A DNA stretch of 64,000 bases from Cellulomonas sp. URHE0023 (GCF_000688475.1 NZ_JIAN01000005.1:1054001-1118000); one strand, 5' to 3'. Positions 25,389 to 35,108 are shown, counted from the first letter of the stretch. Numbers and translations: made by a program. The notes: a model not told the origin generated them from the sequence alone.

Positions 25389-26534
25389 TCAGTGCACCGG
25401 AGCCCTGCCTGCCGGGCGCAGCCCGGGTCCTCGAAGGAGCGCGCCCGGCACCTGGAGGGCCCGCGAACGCGACGGCATGAAGCGCACGAAGAACCCGACC
25501 CGCAGGAGCCATGCCAGCCACCCCGTGATGGGCAGCCCGTAGAGGTCCGCGACCGCGTGGCCTACACCGAACGACGCCGCCTGGCCCAGGCCGAGGTAGC
25601 GGAACGGCCGGCCACGCCGTCCACGGAGGGCGTGCGCGACGTTCCGACCGATCTGGTCGCCCGCCTTGATCGCCCACAGCGCGTTCGCCGTCACGGGCGT
25701 GCCTGACCGCGGGTGCAGCACCCGTGCCGCGTCTCCGCCGGACCAGACGTCGGGTGCGACGAGCAGCTCCCGGGTGGTGACGAGCCGGCCCTGCGGGTCC
25801 CGAGGCAGATCGTCGAGGCCCGGCAGCGGCACCGCCCGCTGACCCGTGGTGGCCACGACCACCCGGGCGTCGACCTCCGTACCGTCCGACAGCAGAACGC
25901 CGTCCCCGGTCGTCGCGACGGCTCGCACGCCGGTGCGCACCAGCACGCCGAGCCGGTCCAGCTCGCGTTCGCAACGGACCGCGAGCCGCGGTTGCTCCGC
26001 TCGCAGCGCAGGCACGACCCGGTCGCCGGAGTGCACGAGCGTCACGGTGGCACCACGCGCGGCGAAGGCCGCTGCCAGCTCGACACCTGCCAGACCGCCG
26101 CCGATCACTGCGACCGGCCCGTCGACCGCGTCCTGCACGAGCGCCTCGAGGCCCCCCGGGCTGCGCAGGGTCGCCGCGCCCTCGAGCCGTGCCACAGGCT
26201 CCCGAGAACCGGTGCCGACCACGAGCGCGTCGTAGTCGAGGACCGAGCCGTCCCCGCACGTCACCTGGCGGTCATCGAGCGACACCCGGGTCACGGTCGA
26301 GTGGATGAACCTGGCCTTCGGCATCGCCTCGGTGAGCGGGGTCCGGGTCAGACCGACGGGCAGCAGTCCGGCGACCACCTCGCCCGTGAACCCGTGGAAG
26401 CTGTGGGCGTCGTCCGCGCTGACCACGACGATCTCGACCTCGCCGCGGCGCAGCTCGCCCCGCAGGCGACGGACCATCGCCCCGTACGCGTGCACACTGA
26501 CGTACCCGCCGCCGAGCAGCACGACCCGCCTCAT
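25389..26534 (-). CDS. NDH-2-like NAD(P)/FAD-dependent oxidoreductase
   Basis: A 381-residue flavoprotein with two dinucleotide folds: VVLLGGGYVSVHAYGAM at the N-terminus (FAD; the usual GGGxxG is GGGYVS) and PVAVIGGGLAGVELAAAF (NADH). DYDALVVGTGSREP and VWSGGDAARVL are family motifs. A C-terminal hydrophobic stretch (ITGWLAWLLRVGFFVRF) could anchor it to membrane as in type II NADH dehydrogenases. Its start overlaps the stop of the acyl-ACP-reductase-like gene (ATGA), so they are co-expressed. Confidence 0.87.
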   Translation of the reverse strand: MRRVVLLGGGYVSVHAYGAMVRRLRGELRRGEVEIVVVSADDAHSFHGFTGEVVAGLLPVGLTRTPLTEAMPKARFIHSTVTRVSLDDRQVTCGDGSVLDYDALVVGTGSREPVARLEGAATLRSPGGLEALVQDAVDGPVAVIGGGLAGVELAAAFAARGATVTLVHSGDRVVPALRAEQPRLAVRCERELDRLGVLVRTGVRAVATTGDGVLLSDGTEVDARVVVATTGQRAVPLPGLDDLPRDPQGRLVTTRELLVAPDVWSGGDAARVLHPRSGTPVTANALWAIKAGDQIGRNVAHALRGRRGRPFRYLGLGQAASFGVGHAVADLYGLPITGWLAWLLRVGFFVRFMPSRSRALQVPGALLRGPGLRPAGRAPVH

Positions 26535-27568
26535 CGGACGGGCTCCACGCTCGCGACCCGCGCCCGCCCGAAGCTCGTGGACGACGCGGCACCGAAGCCA
26601 AGATGCGCGAACCGTCGCGCCAGGTCGCGCACGTGGTCCACCTGGTCGAGGGTCGGGACGCCGATCGAGAAGTGACCCCTGTGCCCGGACAGCCCGAGCA
26701 GGAACGTCTCGGCGAAGCACGCGTACGCCTGCCCGTGCGGGAGGCCGATGTCCGCGCCGCGGATCCGCATGGACGGGACGTCGACGACGCCGCCGTCGAC
26801 CAGCGTGACGTCGGGGCGCTGGACCACGAGGTCCGGATGGGTGTTGCGGGGCTGGGTCGCGTCGAGCACCAGCGCCCCGGGGGCCAGGTGCTCCGCACCG
26901 AGCAGCGCGTCGGCGGACGCCGTCAGCAGGACAACGGCGTCGCAGTCCCGCACGTCGTACAGGTCGGTCGAGAACCTCGTCGGGACCCGGCCGCCGACCT
27001 CGCGTCCCAGGGCCGCGAGCCTGGGGGCTCCGCGCGCGACGAGGGTCAGCGAGTCCACCGTCCCCGCACGCGCGAGCAGGCGGACCAGGGTGGTCCCGAC
27101 GCTCCCCGTGGCGCCGACCACCGCGACCCTGCGGTCGCCACGCAGCAGACCGGTGAGCTGGTCCTCGAGGATCGCCGCCGTGTACGCGTTGCCGTTGGTG
27201 ACGCCGATGTCGGTACGGCCGCGCAGGCTGAGCCCACCCGCAGTGACCGTCGCGGTCAGTGCGCCGAGTCCGACGACCCCCGCACCGTGCGAGGCCGCGT
27301 GGTCCACCGCGCGGGACACCCGGACCTTCCCCTCGCCGGGCTGGCTGAGCAGGTGGCGCGCGCCGAAGGGCACGACGACGACCTCACCGACCGCTCGCTC
27401 CCCCAACGCCACCCGCGAGCTCGTGAACGGGCGCACCGGCAGCCTGCGCACCGCGGTGTCCCAGAGTCCCTCGGGCACGTGACCCAACGGCCGCCAGATC
27501 CTCGCGAGGTCCTCACCGATCCGCGCTCGCGGATGGACCAGGAACGCGAACGGTGCGGTGCCGTCCAT
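26531..27568 (-). CDS. Acyl-ACP reductase-like protein (cyanobacterial AAR relative)
   Basis: A 345-residue protein that aligns with the cyanobacterial long-chain acyl-ACP reductase from memory of that family: GVTNGNAYTAAIL matches the TTGNTHTAYVI region, VAVVGATGSVGTTLVRLL is the NADPH fold (residues about 148-165), VDGGVVDVP matches NGGVVE, and the thioester cysteine motif ACFAEA is conserved as ACFAET with C284. The enzyme would reduce acyl-ACP or acyl-CoA to a fatty aldehyde. Sequence elsewhere is divergent, so substrate is uncertain. First gene of a three-gene operon with flavoprotein and acyltransferase. Confidence 0.75.
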   Translation of the reverse strand: MDGTAPFAFLVHPRARIGEDLARIWRPLGHVPEGLWDTAVRRLPVRPFTSSRVALGERAVGEVVVVPFGARHLLSQPGEGKVRVSRAVDHAASHGAGVVGLGALTATVTAGGLSLRGRTDIGVTNGNAYTAAILEDQLTGLLRGDRRVAVVGATGSVGTTLVRLLARAGTVDSLTLVARGAPRLAALGREVGGRVPTRFSTDLYDVRDCDAVVLLTASADALLGAEHLAPGALVLDATQPRNTHPDLVVQRPDVTLVDGGVVDVPSMRIRGADIGLPHGQAYACFAETFLLGLSGHRGHFSIGVPTLDQVDHVRDLARRFAHLGFGAASSTSFGRARVASVEPVR

Positions 27569-27699
27569 GAGGTGGCTCCCCTCGGACCGTGAGAGAGCCG
27601 GCCCGCAGCGTCGGTGGAGGTGCGCGACTCTGTCGGCCGCACGCTCACTAGGGGTGCCGCGGCCGGTCCGGGGATACGCCGCCGAGGGTGAAAGGCGGG

Positions 27700-28560
27700 T
27701 CAGCCCGCGTGGTTGCGCCAGGTGTGGGCAGGGTCGAAGCCCAGCAGACGTCGCGCCTTGTCGATCGACAGGAGCGTCTCGGTGCCGCTGACGGGCCTCT
27801 TCAGGGGGACGTCCGGGAAGTAGCGCGCCAGCAGGTCGGCCGACGGGGTGCTCATGACCGAGTCCGGGGACGCGACGATGAACGCCTCGAAGCCCGTCAG
27901 GTCGGACTCCAGTGCACGCTGCACGGCGAGCGCGCCGTCACGCGCGTCGATGTAGCTCCACAGGTTCCAGATGCGGCGGCGCGGGTCCTGCTCGAACGAC
28001 GGGAAGTCGGCGTAGTCGTCGACCTCCATCACGTTCGAGAACCGAAGCCCGACCAGCTTCGCGGTGGGGTCCCAGCGGGCGAAGTGCCGAGCCATCTCCT
28101 CCTCGACCGCCTTGCCGAGCGAGTACGTGCTCTCGGGCCGCACCGCGTACTCCTCGTCGACCGGTGCGTACGGCGGGGGCGTCTCGAACGGCAGCCCGAG
28201 CACGGTCTCGCTCGACGCCCAGACGACATTGCGGATGCCTGCCCGCCTCGCCGCCGAGAAGACGTTGTGGGTGCTCGGCACGTTGTTCGCGAAGGTCGCG
28301 CCGCTGGTGCGCAGACCCGGTGCCGGGATCGCCGCGAGGTGCACCACCGCGTCGACGCCGTCGTAGCGGTCGTCGATGCCGGTCAGCGCCTCGGTCACCT
28401 GCCCGAGGTCCCTCAGGTCGACCTGCGTGAACAGCGCCGGCTGACCCGCCGGTGGTGGCGCCGTGTCCACGTTGACCACGTCGTACCCCTGCTCGGCGAG
28501 GTGCGTGACGACTGCACGCCCGAGCTTCCCGCTGCCACCGGTGACCACGACCCGACTCAT
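27700..28560 (-). CDS. NAD(P)-dependent epimerase/dehydratase (extended SDR)
   Basis: A 286-residue Rossmann protein: VVVTGGSGKLGRAVVTHL binds the cofactor, DAVVHLAAIP is the NNAG-equivalent, and the catalytic YxxxK is YSLGK with SSE upstream. It resembles nucleoside-sugar epimerases or uronate dehydrogenases. The start at 28560 overlaps the LLM gene stop by 4 bp (ATGA). Confidence 0.87.
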   Translation of the reverse strand: MSRVVVTGGSGKLGRAVVTHLAEQGYDVVNVDTAPPPAGQPALFTQVDLRDLGQVTEALTGIDDRYDGVDAVVHLAAIPAPGLRTSGATFANNVPSTHNVFSAARRAGIRNVVWASSETVLGLPFETPPPYAPVDEEYAVRPESTYSLGKAVEEEMARHFARWDPTAKLVGLRFSNVMEVDDYADFPSFEQDPRRRIWNLWSYIDARDGALAVQRALESDLTGFEAFIVASPDSVMSTPSADLLARYFPDVPLKRPVSGTETLLSIDKARRLLGFDPAHTWRNHAG

Positions 28561-29501
28561 ACGAGTGACGCTAGCTCGTCGAGCGCGACCATCGGGTCCG
28601 ACCCGACCGGGATGAGGACCGCGCAGGTGACGCCCGCGGCGTGCAGCTCGGCGATCCGCCTGCGCGCATCCCGCGGGGTTCCGACGACGGCCAGCTGGTC
28701 CACCCAGTCCGCCGGCATCCGCTCCAGGAACTCCGCACGGCTGCTCGAGGCCAGCCGCATCGCATGGAAGTCGTCGGCGAAGGGCAGCGGCGCGATGTGG
28801 GCGTCCCAGTCGGGCTCCCCGATCCACTCGAGCGCGGGTCGGACGCGGGCGCGGGCCACGTCCGGGTCGTCGTCGACCGCGGCGACGCAGTAGGCGACGA
28901 CCGGCAGCTGTCTGCCGACGTGCTCGAGCACCCCGGCGAGGTACTCCGGCGTCACAGGCTCGGCCAGCACGACACCGTCGGCGACCCTCCCCGCGAGCGC
29001 CAGCGACCTGGGCCCGCGCACACCCGCGAGCACGGGCGGGACGACCGACGGCGGCGAGTGCAGCTGCACGGCGTCCAGCTGCACGTAGCGCCCGTCCACG
29101 GTCACGGACGAACCGTGAAGAAGCGCCCGGACCGCGCTGACGTGCTCGTCGAGCATGGTCAGAGGGCTGGCCGGCCAGGCACCGACCTGCCGGACCCAGC
29201 CCGTCATGCCGTGGCCGACGCCCAGGACCAGGCGTCCCGGGTACAGCTCCGCGAGCGTCGAGGCCTCCATCGCGGCGAACGCCGGGTTGCGCACCGCAGC
29301 GGGCAGGATGCCGACGCCCACCCGGATGCGTTCGGTGCCGGCGAGCACCGCGCCCGCCTGGGCGATCCCGCCTCGGAACGGGAGGTCCTCGACCACCCAG
29401 ATCTCCGCGAACCCGAGAGCCTCGGCACGCCGCGCGTACGGGACCAGCTGCGCGATCGGGAGGTCCCTGGGGAGCAGAATGCCGACGGTCACCGGGTGCA
29501 C
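28557..29501 (-). CDS. LLM-class flavin-dependent oxidoreductase
   Basis: A 314-residue luciferase-like TIM barrel: GILLPRD at the start, ARRAEALGFAEIWVVED, RIRVGVGILPAAVRNP and LVLGVGHGMTGW, typical of F420- or FMN-dependent actinobacterial members. The substrate is not predictable. The start is GTG 29501; a GTG at 29492 is also possible. It is translationally coupled to the SDR gene and lies 43 bp after the acetyltransferase gene. Confidence 0.88.
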   Translation of the reverse strand: MHPVTVGILLPRDLPIAQLVPYARRAEALGFAEIWVVEDLPFRGGIAQAGAVLAGTERIRVGVGILPAAVRNPAFAAMEASTLAELYPGRLVLGVGHGMTGWVRQVGAWPASPLTMLDEHVSAVRALLHGSSVTVDGRYVQLDAVQLHSPPSVVPPVLAGVRGPRSLALAGRVADGVVLAEPVTPEYLAGVLEHVGRQLPVVAYCVAAVDDDPDVARARVRPALEWIGEPDWDAHIAPLPFADDFHAMRLASSSRAEFLERMPADWVDQLAVVGTPRDARRRIAELHAAGVTCAVLIPVGSDPMVALDELASLV

Positions 29502-29544
29502 GATCCGCTGGATGCGGACGTCGGCAGCGAGGGTCCGTACGGCA

Positions 29545-30111
29545 TCAGACCTCCTTGACCACGCGCGCCGGGTTCCCCACGGCGACCACGTTGGCCGGCA
29601 GGTCCTTCGTCACGACCGAACCGGCCCCGACCACGGTGTTGTCCCCGATCGTCACTCCTGGGCACACGATGACCCCACCTCCGAGCCACACGTTGTTGCC
29701 GATCGTGATCGGCTTGGCGGACTCGAGCTTCGCGCGGCGGCCCTCCGGCTCGACCGGGTGCACGGGCGTCAGGAGCTGGACGTTCGGACCCAGCAGGACG
29801 TCGTCACCGATGCGGATCGGGGCGACGTCCAGCGCCACGAGACCGAAGTTCACGAACGAGCGCGCGCCGATGTGGAGGTGCACGCCGTAGTCCACGTACA
29901 GCGGCGGGCGGATCATCGTGTCGTCGCCGAGCGAGCCCAGCAACGCGCGCAGCTCCACCTGGGCCGCGTCGGCGTCCCGACGGAACGCGTCCGCGAACCT
30001 GTGCGCGCGCTCCTGCGCGTCGTTGGTCATCGTCACGAGGTCCGGGGTCGCCTCGTACCAGTCGCCCGCGACCATGCGCTCGTACTGGCTTCGTGTGTCG
30101 TCGTCGCTCAC
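29545..30111 (-). CDS. Maltose/galactoside O-acetyltransferase-like (hexapeptide repeat)
   Basis: A 188-residue LacA/Maa-type enzyme: N-terminal Mac domain with SQYERMVAGDWYEA, then left-handed beta-helix repeats with IRIGDDVLLGPNV, ITIGNNVWLGGGVIVCPGVTIGDNTVVGAGSVVTKDLP, and the active-site His in LLTPVHPVEPEGR. It would transfer acetyl from acetyl-CoA to a sugar hydroxyl. GTG 30111 has GGGAG upstream; a GTG at 30144 has no ribosome site. Confidence 0.87.
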   Translation of the reverse strand: MSDDDTRSQYERMVAGDWYEATPDLVTMTNDAQERAHRFADAFRRDADAAQVELRALLGSLGDDTMIRPPLYVDYGVHLHIGARSFVNFGLVALDVAPIRIGDDVLLGPNVQLLTPVHPVEPEGRRAKLESAKPITIGNNVWLGGGVIVCPGVTIGDNTVVGAGSVVTKDLPANVVAVGNPARVVKEV

Positions 30112-30151
30112 GGTGAGACGCTCCCACAGAGCGGTGACACTCACGCGGGAG

Positions 30152-30173
30152 GGCGGTCCGTGTGTCGACCGCC
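30152..30173 (-). terminator. Stem-loop after the penicillin-binding protein gene
   Basis: GGCGGTC (30152-30158) pairs with GACCGCC (30167-30173) around an 8-nt loop, 13 bp beyond the transpeptidase stop and before the acetyltransferase start. Its 7-bp stem is modest. Confidence 0.45.
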
Positions 30174-30186
30174 GGCAGCGTCGGCC

Positions 30187-32157
30187 CTACGGCTGGGCAG
30201 CCTGCAGGAAGGACTCCAGCAGAGGACCGGCCGTCGTCGAGCCGTACTCGCCCACGTCGACGAAGACCGCGACGGCGAGATCACCCTGGACCGCGATCAT
30301 CCACACGTGGTTCTGCAGGCTGCCGGCGTCACCGAACTGCGCGGTTCCCGTCTTGGCCGACACCTCAGCCCCCGGCACGTCCTGCAGGAACGTCGCGCCG
30401 CCCTCCGTCACGACGCTGCGCATGAGCGACGTGAGCGTCGCAGCCTCGTCCGCGGTCAGGGGCACCTGCGGTCGCTCGCTCGCCGTGGCCTCATCGCTCG
30501 GTCCCTCGCTCTCGCTGGGCTCGTCGGTCGGGCTGGGCTCCGGGGCGGACGCCCCCTCGGGGAGCACGACGATGCGCGGGACGACCGTCGACCCGTGCGC
30601 GACCGATGCCGCGACGGTGGCCATCCCGAGCGGGGACGCCAGGACGCGGCCCTGGCCGATCATCGAGGCCGCGTGGTCCGTGCCGTCCGAACCACCGGGC
30701 ACCGCACCCAGGAACGCCGGGAACCCGAGCGACGCGTCCGGGAGGAGCCCGAGTGACCCGGCGGCGTCGATCAGGGCATCCTGCGTGGCGGAGTCGCGTG
30801 CCGAGATGAACGCGGTGTTGCAGGAGTTGGCGAACGCCGTCCGCAGCGGGACGTCGCCGAGCTTGTCGGCCGGGTAGCCCGGGAAGTTGTCGAACTCACG
30901 CCCGTCGACCGTCACGGTCGGCGGGCAGCTCACCGACGTGTCGGGCGTCAGGCCCGCCCTAAGCAGTGCGAGCGCGCTGACGACCTTGAACGTCGACCCG
31001 GGAGCGAACTGACCGAGGGTGGCCGTCGACATCCCCTCTCCCCCGGCACCGCTCGCGGCGGCGAGCACGTCGCCGGTCGACGGTCGGATCGCCACGACGG
31101 CGCTCGCCGGTCCGACTCCGACGAGCACGTTCTCGGCGACCAGCTGGAGGTTGATGTCGAGCGTCGTCTGCAGCGGGGTCCCGGGCACCGGTGCGTGCTC
31201 GTACAGCTTGCGCACCGCGGTGCCGTCGGGAGAGGTCGCCTCGACGGTCAGGCCCTTGAACCCGCGCAGCTGCGCGTCGTACTGCCGCTCCAGACCCGAC
31301 AGACCGGCGAGGTCACCGGCCACGACCGCACCGCCGGACTTCTTGATGATCTCGGCGGTGGCCTCGCCGACCCCGCCGAGGATCGGGCGCGCGAACGCCC
31401 TGCTCGGCGCGAGCGGGAGCGTGTCGGGGATGGCACTGACGCCGTCGATCAGGTCCAGCTTGCCGACGTCGTACGTCGGGTCGCCGTCCCGCACGACGAT
31501 CGCCTCGACGAAGGCCTTCGGTCCCGCGGCGGCGACCTTGGCCGCGTACTCGTCCGGGTTGATCTCGAGCGCTGCGGCGAGCTCGCGGGCTGCCGCGTCC
31601 TGCGCGGCGGGGTCCGTCACGTGCGTCTTGTCCACACCGATGCGGTAGACGGGGCGCGGCTCGATGATGGCCACACCACCAGCGCCGAGCACCTCCCCCC
31701 TCGGAGCCGGGATCCGGCTGACCTTGAGCACCTCGGTCGAGCTCAGGTCGGGTGCGAGGAGCGTCGGCGACCAGGCCGCCGTCCACGCGTCGTCCTCGCC
31801 GCGCGTCAGCCGCGCGTGGGTCTCGTACGTCCAGTCGTCGGTGCTGTCGTCGACGTCCCAGGTGAACCGCAGGACGGCTGTCGCGGAGTCCTTGTCCTTC
31901 TCGTCCACGGCGGTGGACTCGAGCGCGACGGCAGGCGTCCACGGATCGAGGCCCTCGTAGGCGGCGGCCCACTGTGCCTTCGCCGTGCCCGCGTCGGTGG
32001 TCGTCAGCGGCGCAGACGTGAACGTGCCCGACGCGAGCGCCGCCGCGAGCGCCTTGCTGGCCGCCTCGGGACCTGGCGGGTCCGCCGAGCACGCCGTGGC
32101 GCCGAGCATCACCCCCAGGGCAGCAGCCAACGTCCCCGCGACGCCCCGTGACGTCAT
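30187..32157 (-). CDS. Lipoprotein penicillin-binding transpeptidase with MecA_N domain
   Basis: A 656-residue cell-wall D,D-transpeptidase on the outer membrane face. Signal peptide with lipobox LGATAC places lipid Cys at 23. An NTF2-like MecA_N domain spans residues about 27-150, a PBP dimer region follows, and the transpeptidase domain has S388 in STFK, S445-C-N447, and KTGT near residue 620. An Asp/Glu/Ser/Pro-rich insert (PSPTDEPSESEGPS) lies within the domain. The architecture is like PBP2a or M. tuberculosis PbpA-like lipoproteins. An alternative ATG at 32181 adds eight residues. Confidence 0.92.
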   Translation of the reverse strand: MTSRGVAGTLAAALGVMLGATACSADPPGPEAASKALAAALASGTFTSAPLTTTDAGTAKAQWAAAYEGLDPWTPAVALESTAVDEKDKDSATAVLRFTWDVDDSTDDWTYETHARLTRGEDDAWTAAWSPTLLAPDLSSTEVLKVSRIPAPRGEVLGAGGVAIIEPRPVYRIGVDKTHVTDPAAQDAAARELAAALEINPDEYAAKVAAAGPKAFVEAIVVRDGDPTYDVGKLDLIDGVSAIPDTLPLAPSRAFARPILGGVGEATAEIIKKSGGAVVAGDLAGLSGLERQYDAQLRGFKGLTVEATSPDGTAVRKLYEHAPVPGTPLQTTLDINLQLVAENVLVGVGPASAVVAIRPSTGDVLAAASGAGGEGMSTATLGQFAPGSTFKVVSALALLRAGLTPDTSVSCPPTVTVDGREFDNFPGYPADKLGDVPLRTAFANSCNTAFISARDSATQDALIDAAGSLGLLPDASLGFPAFLGAVPGGSDGTDHAASMIGQGRVLASPLGMATVAASVAHGSTVVPRIVVLPEGASAPEPSPTDEPSESEGPSDEATASERPQVPLTADEAATLTSLMRSVVTEGGATFLQDVPGAEVSAKTGTAQFGDAGSLQNHVWMIAVQGDLAVAVFVDVGEYGSTTAGPLLESFLQAAQP

Positions 32158-32302
32158 GCCTCGTTCCCCTGCGAACGACATCCGACCTCTTGTCATGTCT
32201 CTTGTCATGTCCTGCCTGCCCGCCCGTGACCGGGACGGCCGGGCACAGCCTCGCAGAAGTTCCCGATCACCGGAGGGCGAATTCCGTCGATCGGACGGGC
32301 TT
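32158..32302. other. Gap between transpeptidase and FAD-oxidase genes
   Basis: This 145-bp minus-strand gap contains the duplicated 10-mer CTTGTCATGT (32193-32202 and 32203-32212), seen as tandem copies near the start of the transpeptidase gene. No gene or clear promoter is visible. Confidence 0.4.
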
Positions 32303-33652
32303 TCACACCTCCGCCTCGCCCGGCGACGCCACGGAGAACACCCCAGCGGGGTCGTACCGCCGCCGGACCTCACGGAGGCGGTCGGTCGTGGGCTCGCTCC
32401 AACGCGCCGCGCTCATCCCCGCGAAGTTCGGGTTCAGCTCCTCGCTCGTCCACGGCGCGAGCGCCTCGAGGATCGCTGCGGCGGCGCTCGGCAGCACGGT
32501 CTCGAACGTCGTGGGGTCCGCGCCTGCGACGCCGAACGTGAAGGCCGGACCGCGACCCGACACGGCCGAGCCGCCCGCCACGTCGTGCGCCGTGGCGCCC
32601 GAGACGTGGCGCAGCTCCACGGCCATGAACGGGTGGTCCGCGTCCGGGCCGGAGTGCTCGAGCACCGCGCTCGCCAGGTCGTCGTCAGCGCTCGTGAGCA
32701 TCAGGCTTCGTCCCCAGCTCGGCCCGGGAACCGGTGCGCCCGCGCCATGGATCCGATCCGTCTGGGCCACCGGCAGCACCCCGACACCGTCCGTCATGAC
32801 CGGCGCGAGCGCACGCAGAGGCGCAGCAGCGAGCGCGCCGGACTGTGCGTCGCCGGGCCGAGCGAACCGGAGCATCAGGACCGTGCGACCCCGCATGGGT
32901 GGCGGCACCGCGTCCACGGAAGGGAACCTGACGATCGCCGCGCTGGTCGTGGTCGACTCGTCCGCGGTCGGGGTCCAGGCCAGCCAGCCCCGCAGCACGG
33001 TGGAGACGTGCTCGGTGTCGAACAGGAGCGAGCCCGCGTACAGCTCCGGCACGGACACGAGCCGTACCCGCACCTCGGTGACGACGCCGAGCCCGCCGCG
33101 GCCACCCCTCAGCGCCCAGAACAGGTCGGCGTGATCGGTGGCGCTGGCCTCGACGACCTCGCCGGTGCCGGTCACCACCGTGAACGACTCGACCCGGTCC
33201 GAGCTGAACCCGTGGCTCCGCGCGAGCGGCCCGAGCCCACCGCCCAGCAGGTAGCCCACGACGCCCACGACCGTGGACGCCCCGGCCACCGCGGCCAGGC
33301 CGACGGCGTCGGCCATCGGGACGACGTCCGACCACAGCGCACCTGCGCCGATCGTCGCGACCCGCGACTCGCCGTCCACCACGACTCCCGAGATCCGACG
33401 CGTCGTGACGATCAGCCCTGACCGCACCGGGACCGTTGCCCCGTGGCCGGTGGCCAGCACCGTCAACGGCAGCCCGTGCTCAGACGCCCACCGGACGGCC
33501 GCCACGACGTCGGCGGTCGTCGTGGCGCCGACCACGAGCTCAGGTGTGTGGACGACGGCCCGGTTGAACGTGAGGACCTCGTCGGCGAACCCCTCGTCCC
33601 CCGGCGAGAGCACCGGACCGAGGACGTGTGCGGCAAGGGGGTGCGGGACCAT
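32303..33652 (-). CDS. FAD-binding oxidase with berberine-bridge C-terminus
   Basis: A 449-residue oxidase. The FAD_binding_4 domain has LATGHGATVPVRSGLIVTT, VATIGAGALWSDV, VVGYLLGGGLGPLARSHGF and DLFWALRGGRGGLGVVTEV. The C-terminal BBE segment has ELNPNFAG and RRRYDPAGVF. The histidine for covalent flavin in RSGGH-type enzymes is absent from the RSGL motif. Such enzymes oxidise alcohols, sugars or aromatic substrates. ATG 33652 is the best start. Confidence 0.88.
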   Translation of the reverse strand: MVPHPLAAHVLGPVLSPGDEGFADEVLTFNRAVVHTPELVVGATTTADVVAAVRWASEHGLPLTVLATGHGATVPVRSGLIVTTRRISGVVVDGESRVATIGAGALWSDVVPMADAVGLAAVAGASTVVGVVGYLLGGGLGPLARSHGFSSDRVESFTVVTGTGEVVEASATDHADLFWALRGGRGGLGVVTEVRVRLVSVPELYAGSLLFDTEHVSTVLRGWLAWTPTADESTTTSAAIVRFPSVDAVPPPMRGRTVLMLRFARPGDAQSGALAAAPLRALAPVMTDGVGVLPVAQTDRIHGAGAPVPGPSWGRSLMLTSADDDLASAVLEHSGPDADHPFMAVELRHVSGATAHDVAGGSAVSGRGPAFTFGVAGADPTTFETVLPSAAAAILEALAPWTSEELNPNFAGMSAARWSEPTTDRLREVRRRYDPAGVFSVASPGEAEV

Positions 33653-33840
33653 GCGCTGCTCCGTTCCTGAGGTGGACGACAAGGACGAGCGGTGCCCGCC
33701 GACGCGGACACCGCCCGACCTTCCCACCAGCCTCCGACACGCGCACGCGGTTAACTCCGCCGGCCCTCACGCTGCCCGCGCGGATCCAGCGCCGGCCTCA
33801 CCGGCGCGCGGCGAGCAGCTCACGGAGGTGTGATTGACCC

Positions 33841-34680
33841 ATGAGCACCGTCCCTCACCTCACCCTGAACAACGGCGTCCAGATCCCGCAGGTCGGGTTC
33901 GGCGTGTTCCAGATCCCGCCGCAGGACACCAAGGACGCGGTGCTGCAGGCGTTCGACGTGGGGTACCGGCACATCGACACCGCGCAGAGCTACCGCAACG
34001 AGGAGGGCGTCGGCGAGGCGCTGCGGGAGTCAGGGCTCGAACGCGGCGACGTCTTCGTCACGACCAAGCTGAACAACGGCGCACACGCTCCCGAGGCAGC
34101 GCTCGAGGCGTTCGATCGGTCGCTCGAGCGCCTCGGCACCGACTACGTCGACCTGTTCCTCATCCACTGGCCGCTCGCGATGCTGAGCGACTTCGTGGAC
34201 ACCTGGAAGACCCTCGAGGACATCTACAGCTCGGGTCGGGCCCGGGCGATCGGGGTGTCCAACTTCCAGCTCGCCCACCTGAGCCGGTTGCAGGCGCAGA
34301 CGACGATCCTTCCGGCGGTGAACCAGATCGAGGTGCACCCCTACCTGACACAGACCGCACTGACGCAGTTCGGGCGGGAGCACGGGATCCTCGTCGAGGC
34401 ATGGTCGCCGCTCGGGCAGGGCGCCGTCCTCGGCGACCCGACGCTCGGTCGGATCGCCCGGAGCCACGACCGGTCCGTCGCCCAGGTGACCCTGCGCTGG
34501 CACGTGCAGCGCGGCCACGTCGTGTTCCCCAAGTCGGTCACCCGCGCCCGCGTCGAGGACAACTTCCACATCTTCGACTTCGAGCTGACGGACGTGGACC
34601 TCGCCGACATCGACGGCCTGAACCGCGACGAGCGCACGGGACCGGACCCGGACACGTTCGACCGGGTCCCGCCCGCCTGA
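33841..34680 (+). CDS. Aldo/keto reductase (2,5-diketogluconate reductase type)
   Basis: A 279-residue NADPH-dependent TIM-barrel reductase, with complete tetrad D46, Y51, K76 and H109 (DTAQSY, TTKLNN, FLIHWPL). Further family motifs are [29 protein letters not shown] and the NADPH-binding [13 protein letters not shown]. Monocistronic with GGAGGTG at 33823 before the start. Confidence 0.93.
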   Translation: MSTVPHLTLNNGVQIPQVGFGVFQIPPQDTKDAVLQAFDVGYRHIDTAQSYRNEEGVGEALRESGLERGDVFVTTKLNNGAHAPEAALEAFDRSLERLGTDYVDLFLIHWPLAMLSDFVDTWKTLEDIYSSGRARAIGVSNFQLAHLSRLQAQTTILPAVNQIEVHPYLTQTALTQFGREHGILVEAWSPLGQGAVLGDPTLGRIARSHDRSVAQVTLRWHVQRGHVVFPKSVTRARVEDNFHIFDFELTDVDLADIDGLNRDERTGPDPDTFDRVPPA

Positions 34681-34766
34681 GCGGACCTGTCGATCGGGCC
34701 GTTCCCCGTTCGTACAGGTGGTGAGACGCTGGCCGTCGGCCCGCGACACGCACCCGGGAGGACACC

Positions 34767-35108
34767 ATGACCCACTACCTGCTGAGCGTCATCGAGCCGG
34801 ACGGCCCGATGCCCTCGCCCGAGTTCCTCGACCCGATCATCAAGGCCGTCGGTGTCGTCGACGACGCCATGCGCGACGCCGGGATCTGGGTGTTCGCGGG
34901 AGGGCTGCACGACCCGAGCACATCCACCGTGCTGCGTGCCAAGGACGGGCAGGTGCTCACCACCGACGGTCCGTACCTCGAGGCCAAGGAGCACCTCGGC
35001 GGGTTCACCATCATCGACGTCCCGGACCTCGACGACGCCATGTCCTGGGGCGGGCGGCTGGCCCAGGCGACCACGCTCCCGATCGAGGTCCGGCCGTTCC
35101 GGGAATGA
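34767..35108 (+). CDS. YCII/DGPF-domain protein
   Basis: A 113-residue alpha-beta protein of the YCII-related DGPF group: [10 protein letters not shown] at the N-terminus and [22 protein letters not shown] as signature. The ATG is preceded by GGGAGGAC. Its stop overlaps the start of an ECF sigma factor (ATGA). DGPF genes accompany ECF42-type sigma factors in many actinobacteria; the molecular role is unresolved. Confidence 0.92.
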   Translation: MTHYLLSVIEPDGPMPSPEFLDPIIKAVGVVDDAMRDAGIWVFAGGLHDPSTSTVLRAKDGQVLTTDGPYLEAKEHLGGFTIIDVPDLDDAMSWGGRLAQATTLPIEVRPFRE

